A stretch of DNA of 64,000 bases from Nocardia aurantia (GTDB lineage Bacteria > Actinomycetota > Actinomycetes > Mycobacteriales > Mycobacteriaceae), in NCBI RefSeq assembly GCF_009604425.1, contig NZ_WEGI01000009.1, positions 372,001 to 436,000 of the forward strand. Reading direction: 5' to 3'. A program made the position numbers and the translations under genes. Position 1 is the stretch's first letter; each line of letters starts with the position of its first letter. Shown in pieces: positions 24,354 to 32,329 of the stretch. The notes below the pieces were generated by a model, which was not told where the DNA came from, searched no databases, and was given only the letters and a program-made list of their open reading frames with translations.

Positions 24354-25607
24354 GTGAACATCGACGACATGATCTTGGTGAGCATCGATGACCATGTGGT
24401 CGAGCCGATCGACATGTTCGAAGGCCGCGTCCCGTCGAAGTGGGTGGACCTGGCTCCCAAGGTCGTCGTCGACGACAAGGGCATCGACCGCTGGATCTAC
24501 CGGGGCCGCCCGACCGGCGTCGCGGGCCTGAACGCGGTCGTCACCTGGCCGGCCGAGGAGTGGGACCGCGACCCGGCGGGCTACGCCGAGATGCGCCCGG
24601 CGGTCTACGACATCCACGAGCGCGTGCGGGACATGAACGTCAACGGCGTGTTCGGCTCCATGTGCTTCCCCACCTTCACCGGATTCTCGGCCGGGCACCT
24701 GACCCACCTCAAGGACGAGATCACCGTCGGCATGATCTCCATCTACAACGACTGGCACATCGACGAGTGGGCCGGCGCCTACCCGGACCGGTTCATCTCG
24801 ATCGCCATTCTGCCGCTGTGGGATCCGCAGCTGGCCGTCGCCGAGATCGAGCGGGTCGCCGCGCGCGGGGTGCGCGCGGTGACCATGCCCGAGCTGCCGC
24901 ACATCGACGGCCTGCCCAGCTACTTCGACATCGAGTACTGGGGCCCGGTCTTCCAGGCGCTGCAGGACCACGACGTGGTGATGTGCCTGCACATCGGCCA
25001 GGGCTTCGGCGCGCTGCGGCTGGCTCCCGACGCCCCGATCGACAACCTGATGGTGCTGGCGCCCAGCGTGTCCCAGCTGGCCATCCAGGATCTGCTGTGG
25101 GGCCCCGCGCTGCGCACCTATCCGGGCCTGAAGATCGCGCTGTCCGAGGGCGGCATCGGCTGGATCCCGTTCTACCTCGACCGCTCCGATCGCCACTACA
25201 CCAACCAGAAGTGGCTGCGCCGCGACTTCGGCGGCAAGCTGCCCAGCGACGTCTTCCGCGAGCACGTGCTGGCCTGCTATGTCACCGACAAGACCACGCT
25301 GAAGTTGCGGCACGACATCGGTATCGAGAACATCGCGTGGGAATGCGACTACCCGCACTCGGATTCGTACTGGCCGGACGCGCCGGAGCTGGTGCTCTCG
25401 GAGCTGCAGGCCGTCGGCGCCGACGATTCCGACATCGACAAGATCACCTGGCAGAACGCGTGCACGTTCTTCGGCTGGGATCCGTTCGCCCGCACCGCGC
25501 GTGAGCAGACCACCGTCGGCGCACTGCGGGCGCAGGCCACCGACGTGGACGTCTCGACCCGCACCCGCGCCGAGTACGCCCGGCTGTACGCCGAGCGCGT
25601 GGCCTGA
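24354..25607 (+). CDS. amidohydrolase family (TIM-barrel metal hydrolase/decarboxylase)
   Basis: 417 residues, GTG start. Amidohydrolase_2 pattern: SIDDHVVEP near the start (metal-binding DxH equivalent), VVMCLHIGQG, LKIALSEGGIGWIPFYLDR, then WECDYPHSDSYWP with a likely catalytic Asp. Such proteins are metal-dependent hydrolases or decarboxylases and are often found in actinobacterial steroid- or terpenoid-degradation clusters. The NuoF-like and ferredoxin genes follow within 30 bp, so it probably acts with them; the substrate is unknown. Confidence 0.88.
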   Translation: MNIDDMILVSIDDHVVEPIDMFEGRVPSKWVDLAPKVVVDDKGIDRWIYRGRPTGVAGLNAVVTWPAEEWDRDPAGYAEMRPAVYDIHERVRDMNVNGVFGSMCFPTFTGFSAGHLTHLKDEITVGMISIYNDWHIDEWAGAYPDRFISIAILPLWDPQLAVAEIERVAARGVRAVTMPELPHIDGLPSYFDIEYWGPVFQALQDHDVVMCLHIGQGFGALRLAPDAPIDNLMVLAPSVSQLAIQDLLWGPALRTYPGLKIALSEGGIGWIPFYLDRSDRHYTNQKWLRRDFGGKLPSDVFREHVLACYVTDKTTLKLRHDIGIENIAWECDYPHSDSYWPDAPELVLSELQAVGADDSDIDKITWQNACTFFGWDPFARTAREQTTVGALRAQATDVDVSTRTRAEYARLYAERVA

Positions 25608-25637
25608 TCCCGTCCCCCCGCCGAGATGGAAGACCTG

Positions 25638-26915
25638 ATGACCGGACAATTGAATGTCGGTGTGGCCGAGGGCTGTACGCCCCGGCTGCTGCGCGAGCTC
25701 AACGATACGGAGTCGCTGGACGCCTACCGGGGCACCGGCGGTTACGCCGCGCTGCCCGATCCCGAGACGTTCGTGACCACCGTCACCGACGGCGGCCTGC
25801 TCGGCCGTGGCGGCGCGGCGTTCCCGTTGGGCCGCAAGCTGTCCACCGTGCGCAACGCGGGGGTGCGGCCGGTGGTCCTCGCCAATGGTGAAGAGGGCGA
25901 ACCGGCTTCGGTGAAGGACCGCTGGCTGCTGCGTTACCGGCCGCATCTGGTGCTGGACGGCCTGCGGCTGGCCGCGCACACCGTCGGCGCCGGTCGGGCC
26001 GTGCTGTACGTGTCGGATCCCGCCGGAGCGCGGGCCGTGGCGGCCGCGATCGCCGATTTCGACGGCGTATTGGGCGGCGCCGCACTGGAACTGGTCACCG
26101 TCGAGCCCGGCTACGTGGCGGGGGAGGAGACCGCGGCGGTGCGCGCGGTCAACGGCGGTCCGGCGAAGCCGACGGACAAGCCGCCGCGGCCGTTCCAGGA
26201 GGGCGTCGACGGCCGCCCCACCCTGGTGAGCAATGTGGAAACGCTTGCGCACCTGCCGTTCCTGCTGGCGCACGGCGCCGCGGAATACCGGTCGGTGGGC
26301 ACCCCCGGTTCGCCGGGCACCTTCCTGTCCACCGTCACCGGCGCCGGCGCGCCCGTGACCTACGAGCTCGCGCACGGCACCCCGGTGCCGGAACTGCTTG
26401 CCCGGCACGGTGTTTCCACCGACCGGGTGACCGGTCTGCTGCTCGGCGGTTACTTCAACGGCCTGATCAACCGGCGCGTGCTCGACGCGAGCATGGATCA
26501 CGAGACGCTGCGCGGTCTCGGCGCGGGCCTGGGCTGCGGCGCCATCGCGGTCCTCACCGAGGAGACCTGCCCGGTCGCGGTCGCCGCGGCCGTACTGCGC
26601 TACTTCGATCGGGAGAACGCCGGGCAGTGCGGCTCGTGCTTCAACGGCACGGCCGCCATGGCCGCCGCCGCCGAGGCGCTGCGCGACGGCCTCGCCACCG
26701 GCGAGGATCTCGATCGGCTGCGCCGCTGGTCGACCGTGCTCCGGGGCCGCGGCGCCTGCGGCACACTGGATGCGGCGACGAATGTCGCGGCGAGCCTGTT
26801 CGCCGAATTCCCGGACGAGGTGTCCGCGCACCTCGGCGGCAGGTGCCCCACCTGCGCCGCGCATCCGTACACCGCCGTCCGCCCGTTCGAAGTGGAAGCT
26901 GGGGAGCTGGTATGA
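25638..26915 (+). CDS. NuoF-like NADH:ferredoxin-type flavoprotein
   Basis: About 425 residues. FMN/NADH-binding motif GLLGRGGAAFPLGRKLSTV, then LANGEEGEPASVKDRWLL, a SLBB-like middle, and the iron-sulfur region GQCGSCFNGTAAM with GRGACGTLDAA. In complex I NuoF the cluster is CxxCxxC plus a distal Cys; here it reads Cys331-x2-Cys334-x2-Gly337, so one ligand is missing. A CPTC motif ends the protein. I took ATG 25638 (GGAAG 5 nt upstream) over ATG 25626. Predicted to pass NADH electrons to the overlapping ferredoxin. Confidence 0.85.
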   Translation: MTGQLNVGVAEGCTPRLLRELNDTESLDAYRGTGGYAALPDPETFVTTVTDGGLLGRGGAAFPLGRKLSTVRNAGVRPVVLANGEEGEPASVKDRWLLRYRPHLVLDGLRLAAHTVGAGRAVLYVSDPAGARAVAAAIADFDGVLGGAALELVTVEPGYVAGEETAAVRAVNGGPAKPTDKPPRPFQEGVDGRPTLVSNVETLAHLPFLLAHGAAEYRSVGTPGSPGTFLSTVTGAGAPVTYELAHGTPVPELLARHGVSTDRVTGLLLGGYFNGLINRRVLDASMDHETLRGLGAGLGCGAIAVLTEETCPVAVAAAVLRYFDRENAGQCGSCFNGTAAMAAAAEALRDGLATGEDLDRLRRWSTVLRGRGACGTLDAATNVAASLFAEFPDEVSAHLGGRCPTCAAHPYTAVRPFEVEAGELV

Positions 26916-27121
26916 AAGTCCGTCTGGATCGCACCCTCTGCGACGGGTTCGGGATCTGCGCGAAGCACGCCCCGGAGTATTTCCCGCTGGACGACTGGGG
27001 TTACGCCTCGATGGAACGCAACGGTGACGACGTCCCCGCGGCCGACCACGACGCCGTCCAGCGCGCCCTGCTCGACTGCCCGGTGCACGCCATCATCGAA
27101 ATGAACAACGGCGCACAGTAA
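26912..27121 (+). CDS. 3Fe-4S-type ferredoxin
   Basis: 69 residues. CDGFGIC (Cys10, Cys16) and the distal LLDCP give three Cys ligands, with Phe at the position of the fourth; such C-x2-X-x2-C ferredoxins are common P450 partners in mycobacteria and Nocardia. The ATG overlaps the NuoF-like stop by 4 nt, so the two form an electron-transfer pair. No P450 is encoded in the window. Confidence 0.93.
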   Translation: MKVRLDRTLCDGFGICAKHAPEYFPLDDWGYASMERNGDDVPAADHDAVQRALLDCPVHAIIEMNNGAQ

Positions 27122-27137
27122 TTCGCGGACGATCAGC

Positions 27138-27183
27138 GAGCGGACCGGAGCTCCCGCGGCATGCGGGTGGCGCCGGTCCGCTC
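27138..27183 (+). terminator. terminator after the ferredoxin gene
   Basis: 11-bp arms GAGCGGACCGG and CCGGTCCGCTC enclosing a second small stem CCCGC-GGCAT-GCGGG, 17 bp after the ferredoxin stop. Confidence 0.75.
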
Positions 27184-27316
27184 GTGTCGCACGCCGGGCG
27201 CCGCTGCACTGGCCGAACCCTCCCACCTGCGTGGAGCCCGTGAAATCGGGCGCCGGAACCGGTAAGCTGAACAGGTGTTAAGCGCGCCGAACGGGACAGT
27301 CGAGCAGAATGTTCGC

Positions 27317-27943
27317 ATGACCTCGACGCGCCGCATGGGTACCGAGCACTCCAAGACCCGTCACCAGCTGCTCGACATCGTGGAGCGGCTGATGCTGGAG
27401 GAGGGGTACGCCGCTGTCGGGATCCGCCGGGTGGCGCGGGAGGCGGGTGTCACCCCGCCGCTGGTGCACTACTATTTCCAGACCCTGGACGACATGTTCA
27501 TCGCGGCGCTGGACCGCCGCGCCGAGCATCTGCAGGTCCGTCAGACGCAGATCCTGGAATCGGCGGACCATCCGCTGCGGGTGATGTGGGAGCTGGCCAA
27601 TCAGCCCTCCGGCACCACGCTCACCAACGAGTTCGCGGCACTGGCCGCGCACCGTAAGAAGATTCGCTCGCATCTGGCCGACTACGCGCAGCGTTACCGC
27701 ACGCTGCAGCTGTCGGTGCTGACCCGCTGCCTGGAGCAGCGCGGCCACAGCATGTACGGCATCGCGCCCGAGGCCGCGATCTTCCTGATGACCGCGATCT
27801 GCCAGGTGCGCATCCGGGAAGAGTCACTCGGCGTGACCACCGGCCACGCCGAGGCGCTCGCGCTCGTCGATCAGTTCATCGGGCGGCTCGAGGGCGACGG
27901 GCCCACGGCCGCCACCGCACCGGCCGCCGGCGTGGACGGCTGA
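27317..27943 (+). CDS. TetR family transcriptional regulator
   Basis: About 208 residues. HTH: TRHQLLDIVERLMLEEGYAAVGIRRVAREAGVTPPLVHYYFQTLDDMF, where the LVHYYF recognition helix is of TetR type. The start is uncertain: ATG 27317 or 27335 (MGTEHSKTR), with a GTG at 27275. It follows the amidohydrolase/NuoF/ferredoxin operon and precedes xdhC by 25 bp on the same strand, so it probably regulates one of them. Confidence 0.88.
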   Translation: MTSTRRMGTEHSKTRHQLLDIVERLMLEEGYAAVGIRRVAREAGVTPPLVHYYFQTLDDMFIAALDRRAEHLQVRQTQILESADHPLRVMWELANQPSGTTLTNEFAALAAHRKKIRSHLADYAQRYRTLQLSVLTRCLEQRGHSMYGIAPEAAIFLMTAICQVRIREESLGVTTGHAEALALVDQFIGRLEGDGPTAATAPAAGVDG

Positions 27944-27968
27944 TCCGCCTGTCGAGAGGATGTGCGCG

Positions 27969-29033
27969 ATGCGCGAATTGGCAGCCGAACTGAAGGCGTG
28001 GCATGCGGCGGGCCGCAGCTTCGCCGTGGCCACGATCGTGGACGTCACCGGGAGCGCGCCGCGGCCCGCCGGGGCCACCATGGCCGTCGGCGCCGACGGC
28101 ACCGTGCTCGGCAGCCTGTCCGGCGGCTGCGTCGAGGGCGCGGTGTACGAATTGTGCCGCGAGGTCCTGGAATCCGGGCGGGCGGTGCGCGAGACGTTCG
28201 GCTACAGCGAATCCGACCCGTTCGCGGCCGGATTGACCTGTGGCGGTGCGCTGGACGTGTTCGTGCAGCGCATCACCGCCGACGACCACGCGGTGCTCGA
28301 CGCGGTGCTGTACGGCCCGGAACCCGTTGCGCTGGTGCGTGATCTGGGCACGGGACGGCTGCTGGCGCTGGCCGGGGACGAGGTGATCGGCGGCCCGCTG
28401 CCCGCCGAGGTGGTCGCCGAGGCGGCGGCGATGCTGGACACCGGGGCCACCGGGCTGCGCGTGGTCGGCTGCGAACCCGCCGAGGTGACCGTCTTCGTCG
28501 AATCGTTCACTCCGCCACCACGAATGATCATCGTCGGCGCCATCGACTTCGCCGCCGCGGTCGCGAGCATCGGCCGCTTCCTCGGCTATCACGTGACCGT
28601 CTGCGATGCCCGGCCGGTGTTCGCCACGGCCGCTCGATTCCCGGACGCCGACGAGGTGGTCGTCGAATGGCCGAATCGCTATCTGGCACAGACCCGGATC
28701 GACTCCCGCACCGTCGTCTGCGTGCTCACCCACGACCCGAAGTTCGACATCCCGGTGCTGGAACTGGTGTTGCGGCTGCCGATCGCCTACGTCGGCGCGC
28801 TCGGCTCCCGCCGGGCCGACCGGGACCGCCGCGAGCATCTGCGCGCGGCGGGCCTCACCGATACCGAACTGGCCCGGCTGCATTCGCCGATCGGCCTGAA
28901 CCTGGGCGGCCGTACCCCCGCGGAGACGGCGGTCGCGATCGCCGCCGAGATCGTCGCGCACCGCCGCGGCGGCACCACCCGGCCGCTGTCGGCGACCGAC
29001 GACCCGATCCACGCGGTGCGCCCGGCCGTCTGA
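27969..29033 (+). CDS. XdhC/CoxI family protein
   Basis: 354 residues. N-terminal XdhC_CoxI domain: VDVTGSAPRPAGATMAVGADG, LSGGCVEGAVYELC and LTCGGALDVFV (the conserved Cys-Gly-Gly). C-terminal Rossmann-like XdhC_C: IIVGAIDFAAAVASIGRFLGY, then PLSYVGALGSRR-type and GLNLGGRTPAETAVAIAAEI. Family members sulfurate or insert Mo cofactor into xanthine or CO dehydrogenases, but no such enzyme is encoded here. ATG 27969 has GAGAGG 9 nt upstream. Confidence 0.9.
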   Translation: MRELAAELKAWHAAGRSFAVATIVDVTGSAPRPAGATMAVGADGTVLGSLSGGCVEGAVYELCREVLESGRAVRETFGYSESDPFAAGLTCGGALDVFVQRITADDHAVLDAVLYGPEPVALVRDLGTGRLLALAGDEVIGGPLPAEVVAEAAAMLDTGATGLRVVGCEPAEVTVFVESFTPPPRMIIVGAIDFAAAVASIGRFLGYHVTVCDARPVFATAARFPDADEVVVEWPNRYLAQTRIDSRTVVCVLTHDPKFDIPVLELVLRLPIAYVGALGSRRADRDRREHLRAAGLTDTELARLHSPIGLNLGGRTPAETAVAIAAEIVAHRRGGTTRPLSATDDPIHAVRPAV

Positions 29034-29035
29034 CT

Positions 29036-29902
29036 TCAGGTGCGGGCGACGAGCAGATCCTCACCGCTGGACGGCCGCAGCCCGTCCGCGCGATCCGCGA
29101 AATAGCGGTCGCCCAGCGACTTTCCGGAGACGTGCCGGACCTCCGCGAACCCGGCCGACCGGGCCAGGTCCAGCATGTCGCCGGGGGCGTAGAAGCTGAG
29201 GAACGGGGTGCCCGCGGCCTGCGCGCCGCGCTGGGACATCTCCAGGCCCACGCGGTCGGCCTCGTCCACCAGCTCGGCCGGCAGCAGGAAGGTCATGACG
29301 ACCGTGGAACCCGCTGCGAGCCCGGCGAGCCGGCCCAAGGTGGCGGCGGTGGCCTCCCGGGTGAGGTACATCGAGACCCCGGCCGAGGCCGCCACGGCCG
29401 GCCGGTCTGCGTCGAAACCGTTGGCGCGCAGCTTCTCCCACCAGTCCTCGCCGGCCTCGAAATCGACCGGGACCAAGCGCAGCCACGCCGGGACGCCGTA
29501 GCCGAGCTCGATCAGCCGATGCCGCTTCCAGGCCTGGGTGCCGGGCCGCTCGACCTCGAAGATCCGCAGCCGGGAACCGAGATCGGCCCGCCGCTCGGCG
29601 AAGGTGTCCAAACCCGCACCGAGCAGCAGATATTGGCCGACACCGGCATCCACCCGCTCGGCCACCAGGTCCTCGATGAACCGGGCCCGCGCCACGATCG
29701 ACGCGCGGAATCCGGCGGTGCCCTGCGGATGCATGTCGCCGCGCTCGCGCCAGCCCGGCTCGGGATCGACCAGTCGCAGGCCGATGTCGTCGGCCAGGAC
29801 CGGCGGAGCGGCGTCGACCTCCAGGTGCCGGGCCCGCCACAGGGCGACCCGGACGGCGGTGTTGTCCGGCGGTTCGGGTGGGGCGTCCGCCACGGTCCCC
29901 AC
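29036..29902 (-). CDS. SAM-dependent methyltransferase, LCM/TIGR00027-like
   Basis: 288 residues. Leucine carboxyl methyltransferase-type pattern: RARFIEDLVAERVDAGVGQYLLLGAGLDTFAERR (SAM-binding GxGxDT), RIFEVERPGTQAWKRHRL and ASAGVSMYLTREAT. This family is greatly expanded in mycobacteria and Nocardia; substrates are mostly unknown. It ends the RHH-VOC-methyltransferase operon, starting 1 nt after the VOC stop. Confidence 0.9.
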   Translation of the reverse strand: MGTVADAPPEPPDNTAVRVALWRARHLEVDAAPPVLADDIGLRLVDPEPGWRERGDMHPQGTAGFRASIVARARFIEDLVAERVDAGVGQYLLLGAGLDTFAERRADLGSRLRIFEVERPGTQAWKRHRLIELGYGVPAWLRLVPVDFEAGEDWWEKLRANGFDADRPAVAASAGVSMYLTREATAATLGRLAGLAAGSTVVMTFLLPAELVDEADRVGLEMSQRGAQAAGTPFLSFYAPGDMLDLARSAGFAEVRHVSGKSLGDRYFADRADGLRPSSGEDLLVART

Positions 29903-29903
29903 C

Positions 29904-30248
29904 TCAGTTCTTCCCGGGAGCCTGGATGCTCCACAGCCGGCCGTCGGGGTCGCGGACCGTCATCTCGCGCGTCCCGAAATGGGTGTCCTCGAATTCGGTG
30001 ACGACCTCGACCGCCGGGCCGGGCCGGAAGGCGTCCGCGTCGGCCACCTTCAGCACCAACTGTGCCTCGGCCGGCCGATCCTCGGGCACCTCGGCGACGA
30101 AGACGTACGGCCCCTCGGCGGCCCGCAGTTGCCCGGAGTTGTGATCGGTCTCGAAGTCGAGCCGGAAACCCAAGGCCTGGAAGAACTTCGCGGCCTTTCC
30201 CCAATTGTGCGTGGTGAGGAACACCGCCTCGATTCCGTCGGTGGTCAT
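29904..30248 (-). CDS. VOC (glyoxalase-fold) family protein
   Basis: 114 residues, one glyoxalase-like domain: VFLTTHNWGKAAKFFQALGFRLDFETDH and DTHFGTREMTVRDPDGRLWSIQ. Two half-modules (beta-alpha-beta-beta-beta) are visible with His/Glu candidates for metal (TTHNW; FGTREM). Function could be isomerase, dioxygenase or resistance binding protein. It is 4 bp downstream of a ribbon-helix-helix gene and 1 bp upstream of the methyltransferase. Confidence 0.88.
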   Translation of the reverse strand: MTTDGIEAVFLTTHNWGKAAKFFQALGFRLDFETDHNSGQLRAAEGPYVFVAEVPEDRPAEAQLVLKVADADAFRPGPAVEVVTEFEDTHFGTREMTVRDPDGRLWSIQAPGKN

Positions 30249-30252
30249 CCGT

Positions 30253-30417
30253 TCACTCCTCCTGCGTCGATGGCTGTCCGTGGGCCTCGAGATAGTCCCG
30301 CAGCGCCGCGGCGACCAGGGCCGACAGTGACGAGCCCGACTCGATGGCGTGGAACTTGACCTGCTTGATCAGCTCGACCGGCAGGTACACGTTGAACTGT
30401 TTGACGTTCTCGCCCAC
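30253..30417 (-). CDS. small ribbon-helix-helix DNA-binding protein
   Basis: 54 residues, GTG start. VKQFNVYLPVELIKQVKF is a textbook RHH strand plus first helix, and SGSSLSALVAAALRDYLE the second helix. Such proteins are CopG/ParD-like autoregulators or antitoxins; no toxin follows, instead a VOC protein and a methyltransferase. A perfect 16-bp palindrome ends 8 bp upstream of the start, fitting autorepression. No ribosome-binding site is obvious, so the transcript may have a very short leader. Confidence 0.8.
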   Translation of the reverse strand: MGENVKQFNVYLPVELIKQVKFHAIESGSSLSALVAAALRDYLEAHGQPSTQEE

Positions 30418-30424
30418 GCACCGA

Positions 30425-30440
30425 TGCTAGCATGCTAGCA
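30425..30440. promoter_or_regulatory. 16-bp palindrome, probable RHH operator
   Basis: TGCTAGCATGCTAGCA is perfectly symmetric and contains two overlapping GCTAGC half-sites. It lies in the 40-bp gap upstream of the RHH gene, where a promoter for the RHH-VOC-methyltransferase unit would be. Confidence 0.7.
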
Positions 30441-30457
30441 ATCTAGCCGGGAAGGGT

Positions 30458-31345
30458 TCAGTTCTCCGGTCGACGGGCGAAGTGCACGGTCCTGGCGGTG
30501 AGCAGGTAGACGTCCGGACGCTGATCGATACCGGCCGGATCGGCGGGGTCCAGCAGCCGGTCCAGCGTGGCCAGATCGTCGGCCGCGAGCAGGTCGCCGA
30601 GCGAGTCGCGATGGCGTTGCAGATCCTGGCGCGCCCAGTGCCGCGGCGTCCCGGTCAGCGGTGCCGGGCGGTCCACCAGATAGCTGCGGCTGTGCGCGTC
30701 GATCAGGCCCGCGGTGCGCAGCATCTCCGGCCAATCCTCTACCACCGCAACAGATTCCGGTAGTTCCGCGCGCATCTGCTCGAATCGCTCGCCGACCAGC
30801 GCGTCGAGGCGGACCTGCAAGCCGGGCCGGCCGAAGCCGATGTCGCGCGGCAGGGTGCGCCGGGGCAGCCCGCCCTCGGCGACGGCCAGCACTCCGCCGG
30901 GCCGCAGCCGCGCCGCCAGGGCGGCCAGCGCGCCCACCTGATCGCCGACGTGGTGCATCACATGCGAGGTCCAGATCAGATCCGCCTCGGGCAGTTCGGC
31001 CAGATCCGCCGGGAAATTCCCCTGCCGGGTGACCAGCCGGACGCCGAGCCGCTCCGCCCGCTGCCGCGCGTACTCGAGCAACTCGGGGGTGCCGTCCACC
31101 GCGACGACCTCGGCCTGCGGGAACCGCTGGGCCAGCAGGCACGCCGCCACGCCCGGCCCGCTGCCGATGTCGAGCACGCGCTGCGGTTCGAGGTCGCCGA
31201 GATCGGCGAAGGCGCCGTCCAGGAAGGGCTGATACGCCTCGGCCTCGCCGACCAGGATCTCGGCCATCCCGGCCCAGTCGAAGTCGCCCGCGGGCGCGTG
31301 CTGATGCTGATGTCCGTGCTGGTGGGTGCCTTGGCTGTGCGTCAT
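30458..31345 (-). CDS. class I SAM methyltransferase with His-rich N-terminus
   Basis: 295 residues. Methyltransferase core VLDIGSGPGVAACLLAQRFP, VVAVDGTPELLEYARQRAERLG, DLIWTSHVMHHVGDQVGAL and LRPGGVLAVAEGGLPRR. The first 20 residues are unusual (THQHGHQHQHAP) and could bind metal. Substrate unknown. Upstream of the RHH operon on the same strand. Confidence 0.88.
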   Translation of the reverse strand: MTHSQGTHQHGHQHQHAPAGDFDWAGMAEILVGEAEAYQPFLDGAFADLGDLEPQRVLDIGSGPGVAACLLAQRFPQAEVVAVDGTPELLEYARQRAERLGVRLVTRQGNFPADLAELPEADLIWTSHVMHHVGDQVGALAALAARLRPGGVLAVAEGGLPRRTLPRDIGFGRPGLQVRLDALVGERFEQMRAELPESVAVVEDWPEMLRTAGLIDAHSRSYLVDRPAPLTGTPRHWARQDLQRHRDSLGDLLAADDLATLDRLLDPADPAGIDQRPDVYLLTARTVHFARRPEN

Positions 31346-31418
31346 GCCACGACTGTGCGTGACGCCGTCGATTCTGGCAAATTTCGTTGCCGAATCGGCA
31401 AACCTTTCCCGGATCCGG

Positions 31419-32294
31419 TCAGGAGCGCAGGAGCGGAATCAACGGCGCGAATTTCGCCATGTTCGGCTCCAGCACGGTCAGATAGTTGATTCCGAACCGT
31501 TCCCGGCGCTCCCGCAGCCGATCGGCCATCTCCGCGTGGTCGCCCACCAGCAGCATCGGCACCTCCTCGACCCGCTCGAGCAGATCCGGCGGCAGATGTG
31601 CGGCCATCCGCTCGACCAGCTCCGGCCGTTCGCCCGGACCCGCCAGCGCCTGCAACAGCAGATTGAACTCGACCCGGTCCCGGCGTGCGCCCAGCAGGCC
31701 GCGCACATACTCCACCCGCCGGTCCAGGGCCTCCGGCCCGGCTCCGGTGAGATGCCCGCTGTCGTCGGTGCCGGCGCCGGTGAAGGCGATGACATCGGCG
31801 TGTTCGGCGGCCACCCGCAGCAGCCGGTCACCCCAGCCCGCGATGAGCAGCGGCGGCCCGCCCGGCCGGGTCGGCTGCGGCTCGTAGCCGTTGTCGCCGA
31901 ACAACTTCCGGAACGTCGACACCGTCTCCGCCAGCTGTTCGACCCGCTGCCGGCCGGTCGGGAACGCGATCCCCGCCGCGTCGAACTCGGCCTTCACGTA
32001 ACCCGCGCCGAGCCCGATCTCCACCCGCCCGTCGGTGAGCAGATCGACCGTGGCCACCTCGCGGGCCAGCAGGACCGGGTTGTAGAACGGCACGTTGAGC
32101 ACGAACGAGTTCACCCGCACCCGCTCGGTGACCGCCGCGGCCAGCACCATCGCCGGGAACGGCGCGGGCAGCCCGAGATGGTCGGGCACCCCGATCACAT
32201 CGAACCCGAGTTCCTCTGCCCGGCGGCACTTTTCGATCCATTCCGCACGCGAGCCGAGAGAGAGCATGTTGACGCCGAACCTGAAGTCGCTCAT
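31419..32294 (-). CDS. LLM class F420-dependent oxidoreductase
   Basis: 291 residues. Luciferase-like TIM barrel: FRFGVNMLSLGSRAEWIEKCRRAEELGFDVIGVPDHLG, VNSFVLNVPFYNPVLLAREVATVDLLTDGRVEIGLGAGY, and a C-terminal ERFGINYLTVLEP. The TIGR03621-type pattern (ARRVEELGFDVIGVPDHLG) is typical of mycobacterial/nocardial F420 enzymes. It follows the FMO gene by 35 bp, so the two may be co-expressed. Confidence 0.88.
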   Translation of the reverse strand: MSDFRFGVNMLSLGSRAEWIEKCRRAEELGFDVIGVPDHLGLPAPFPAMVLAAAVTERVRVNSFVLNVPFYNPVLLAREVATVDLLTDGRVEIGLGAGYVKAEFDAAGIAFPTGRQRVEQLAETVSTFRKLFGDNGYEPQPTRPGGPPLLIAGWGDRLLRVAAEHADVIAFTGAGTDDSGHLTGAGPEALDRRVEYVRGLLGARRDRVEFNLLLQALAGPGERPELVERMAAHLPPDLLERVEEVPMLLVGDHAEMADRLRERRERFGINYLTVLEPNMAKFAPLIPLLRS

Positions 32295-32329
32295 GGCTCC
32301 TGCCTACCACGTCCGGCGGAGCGGCGCCG

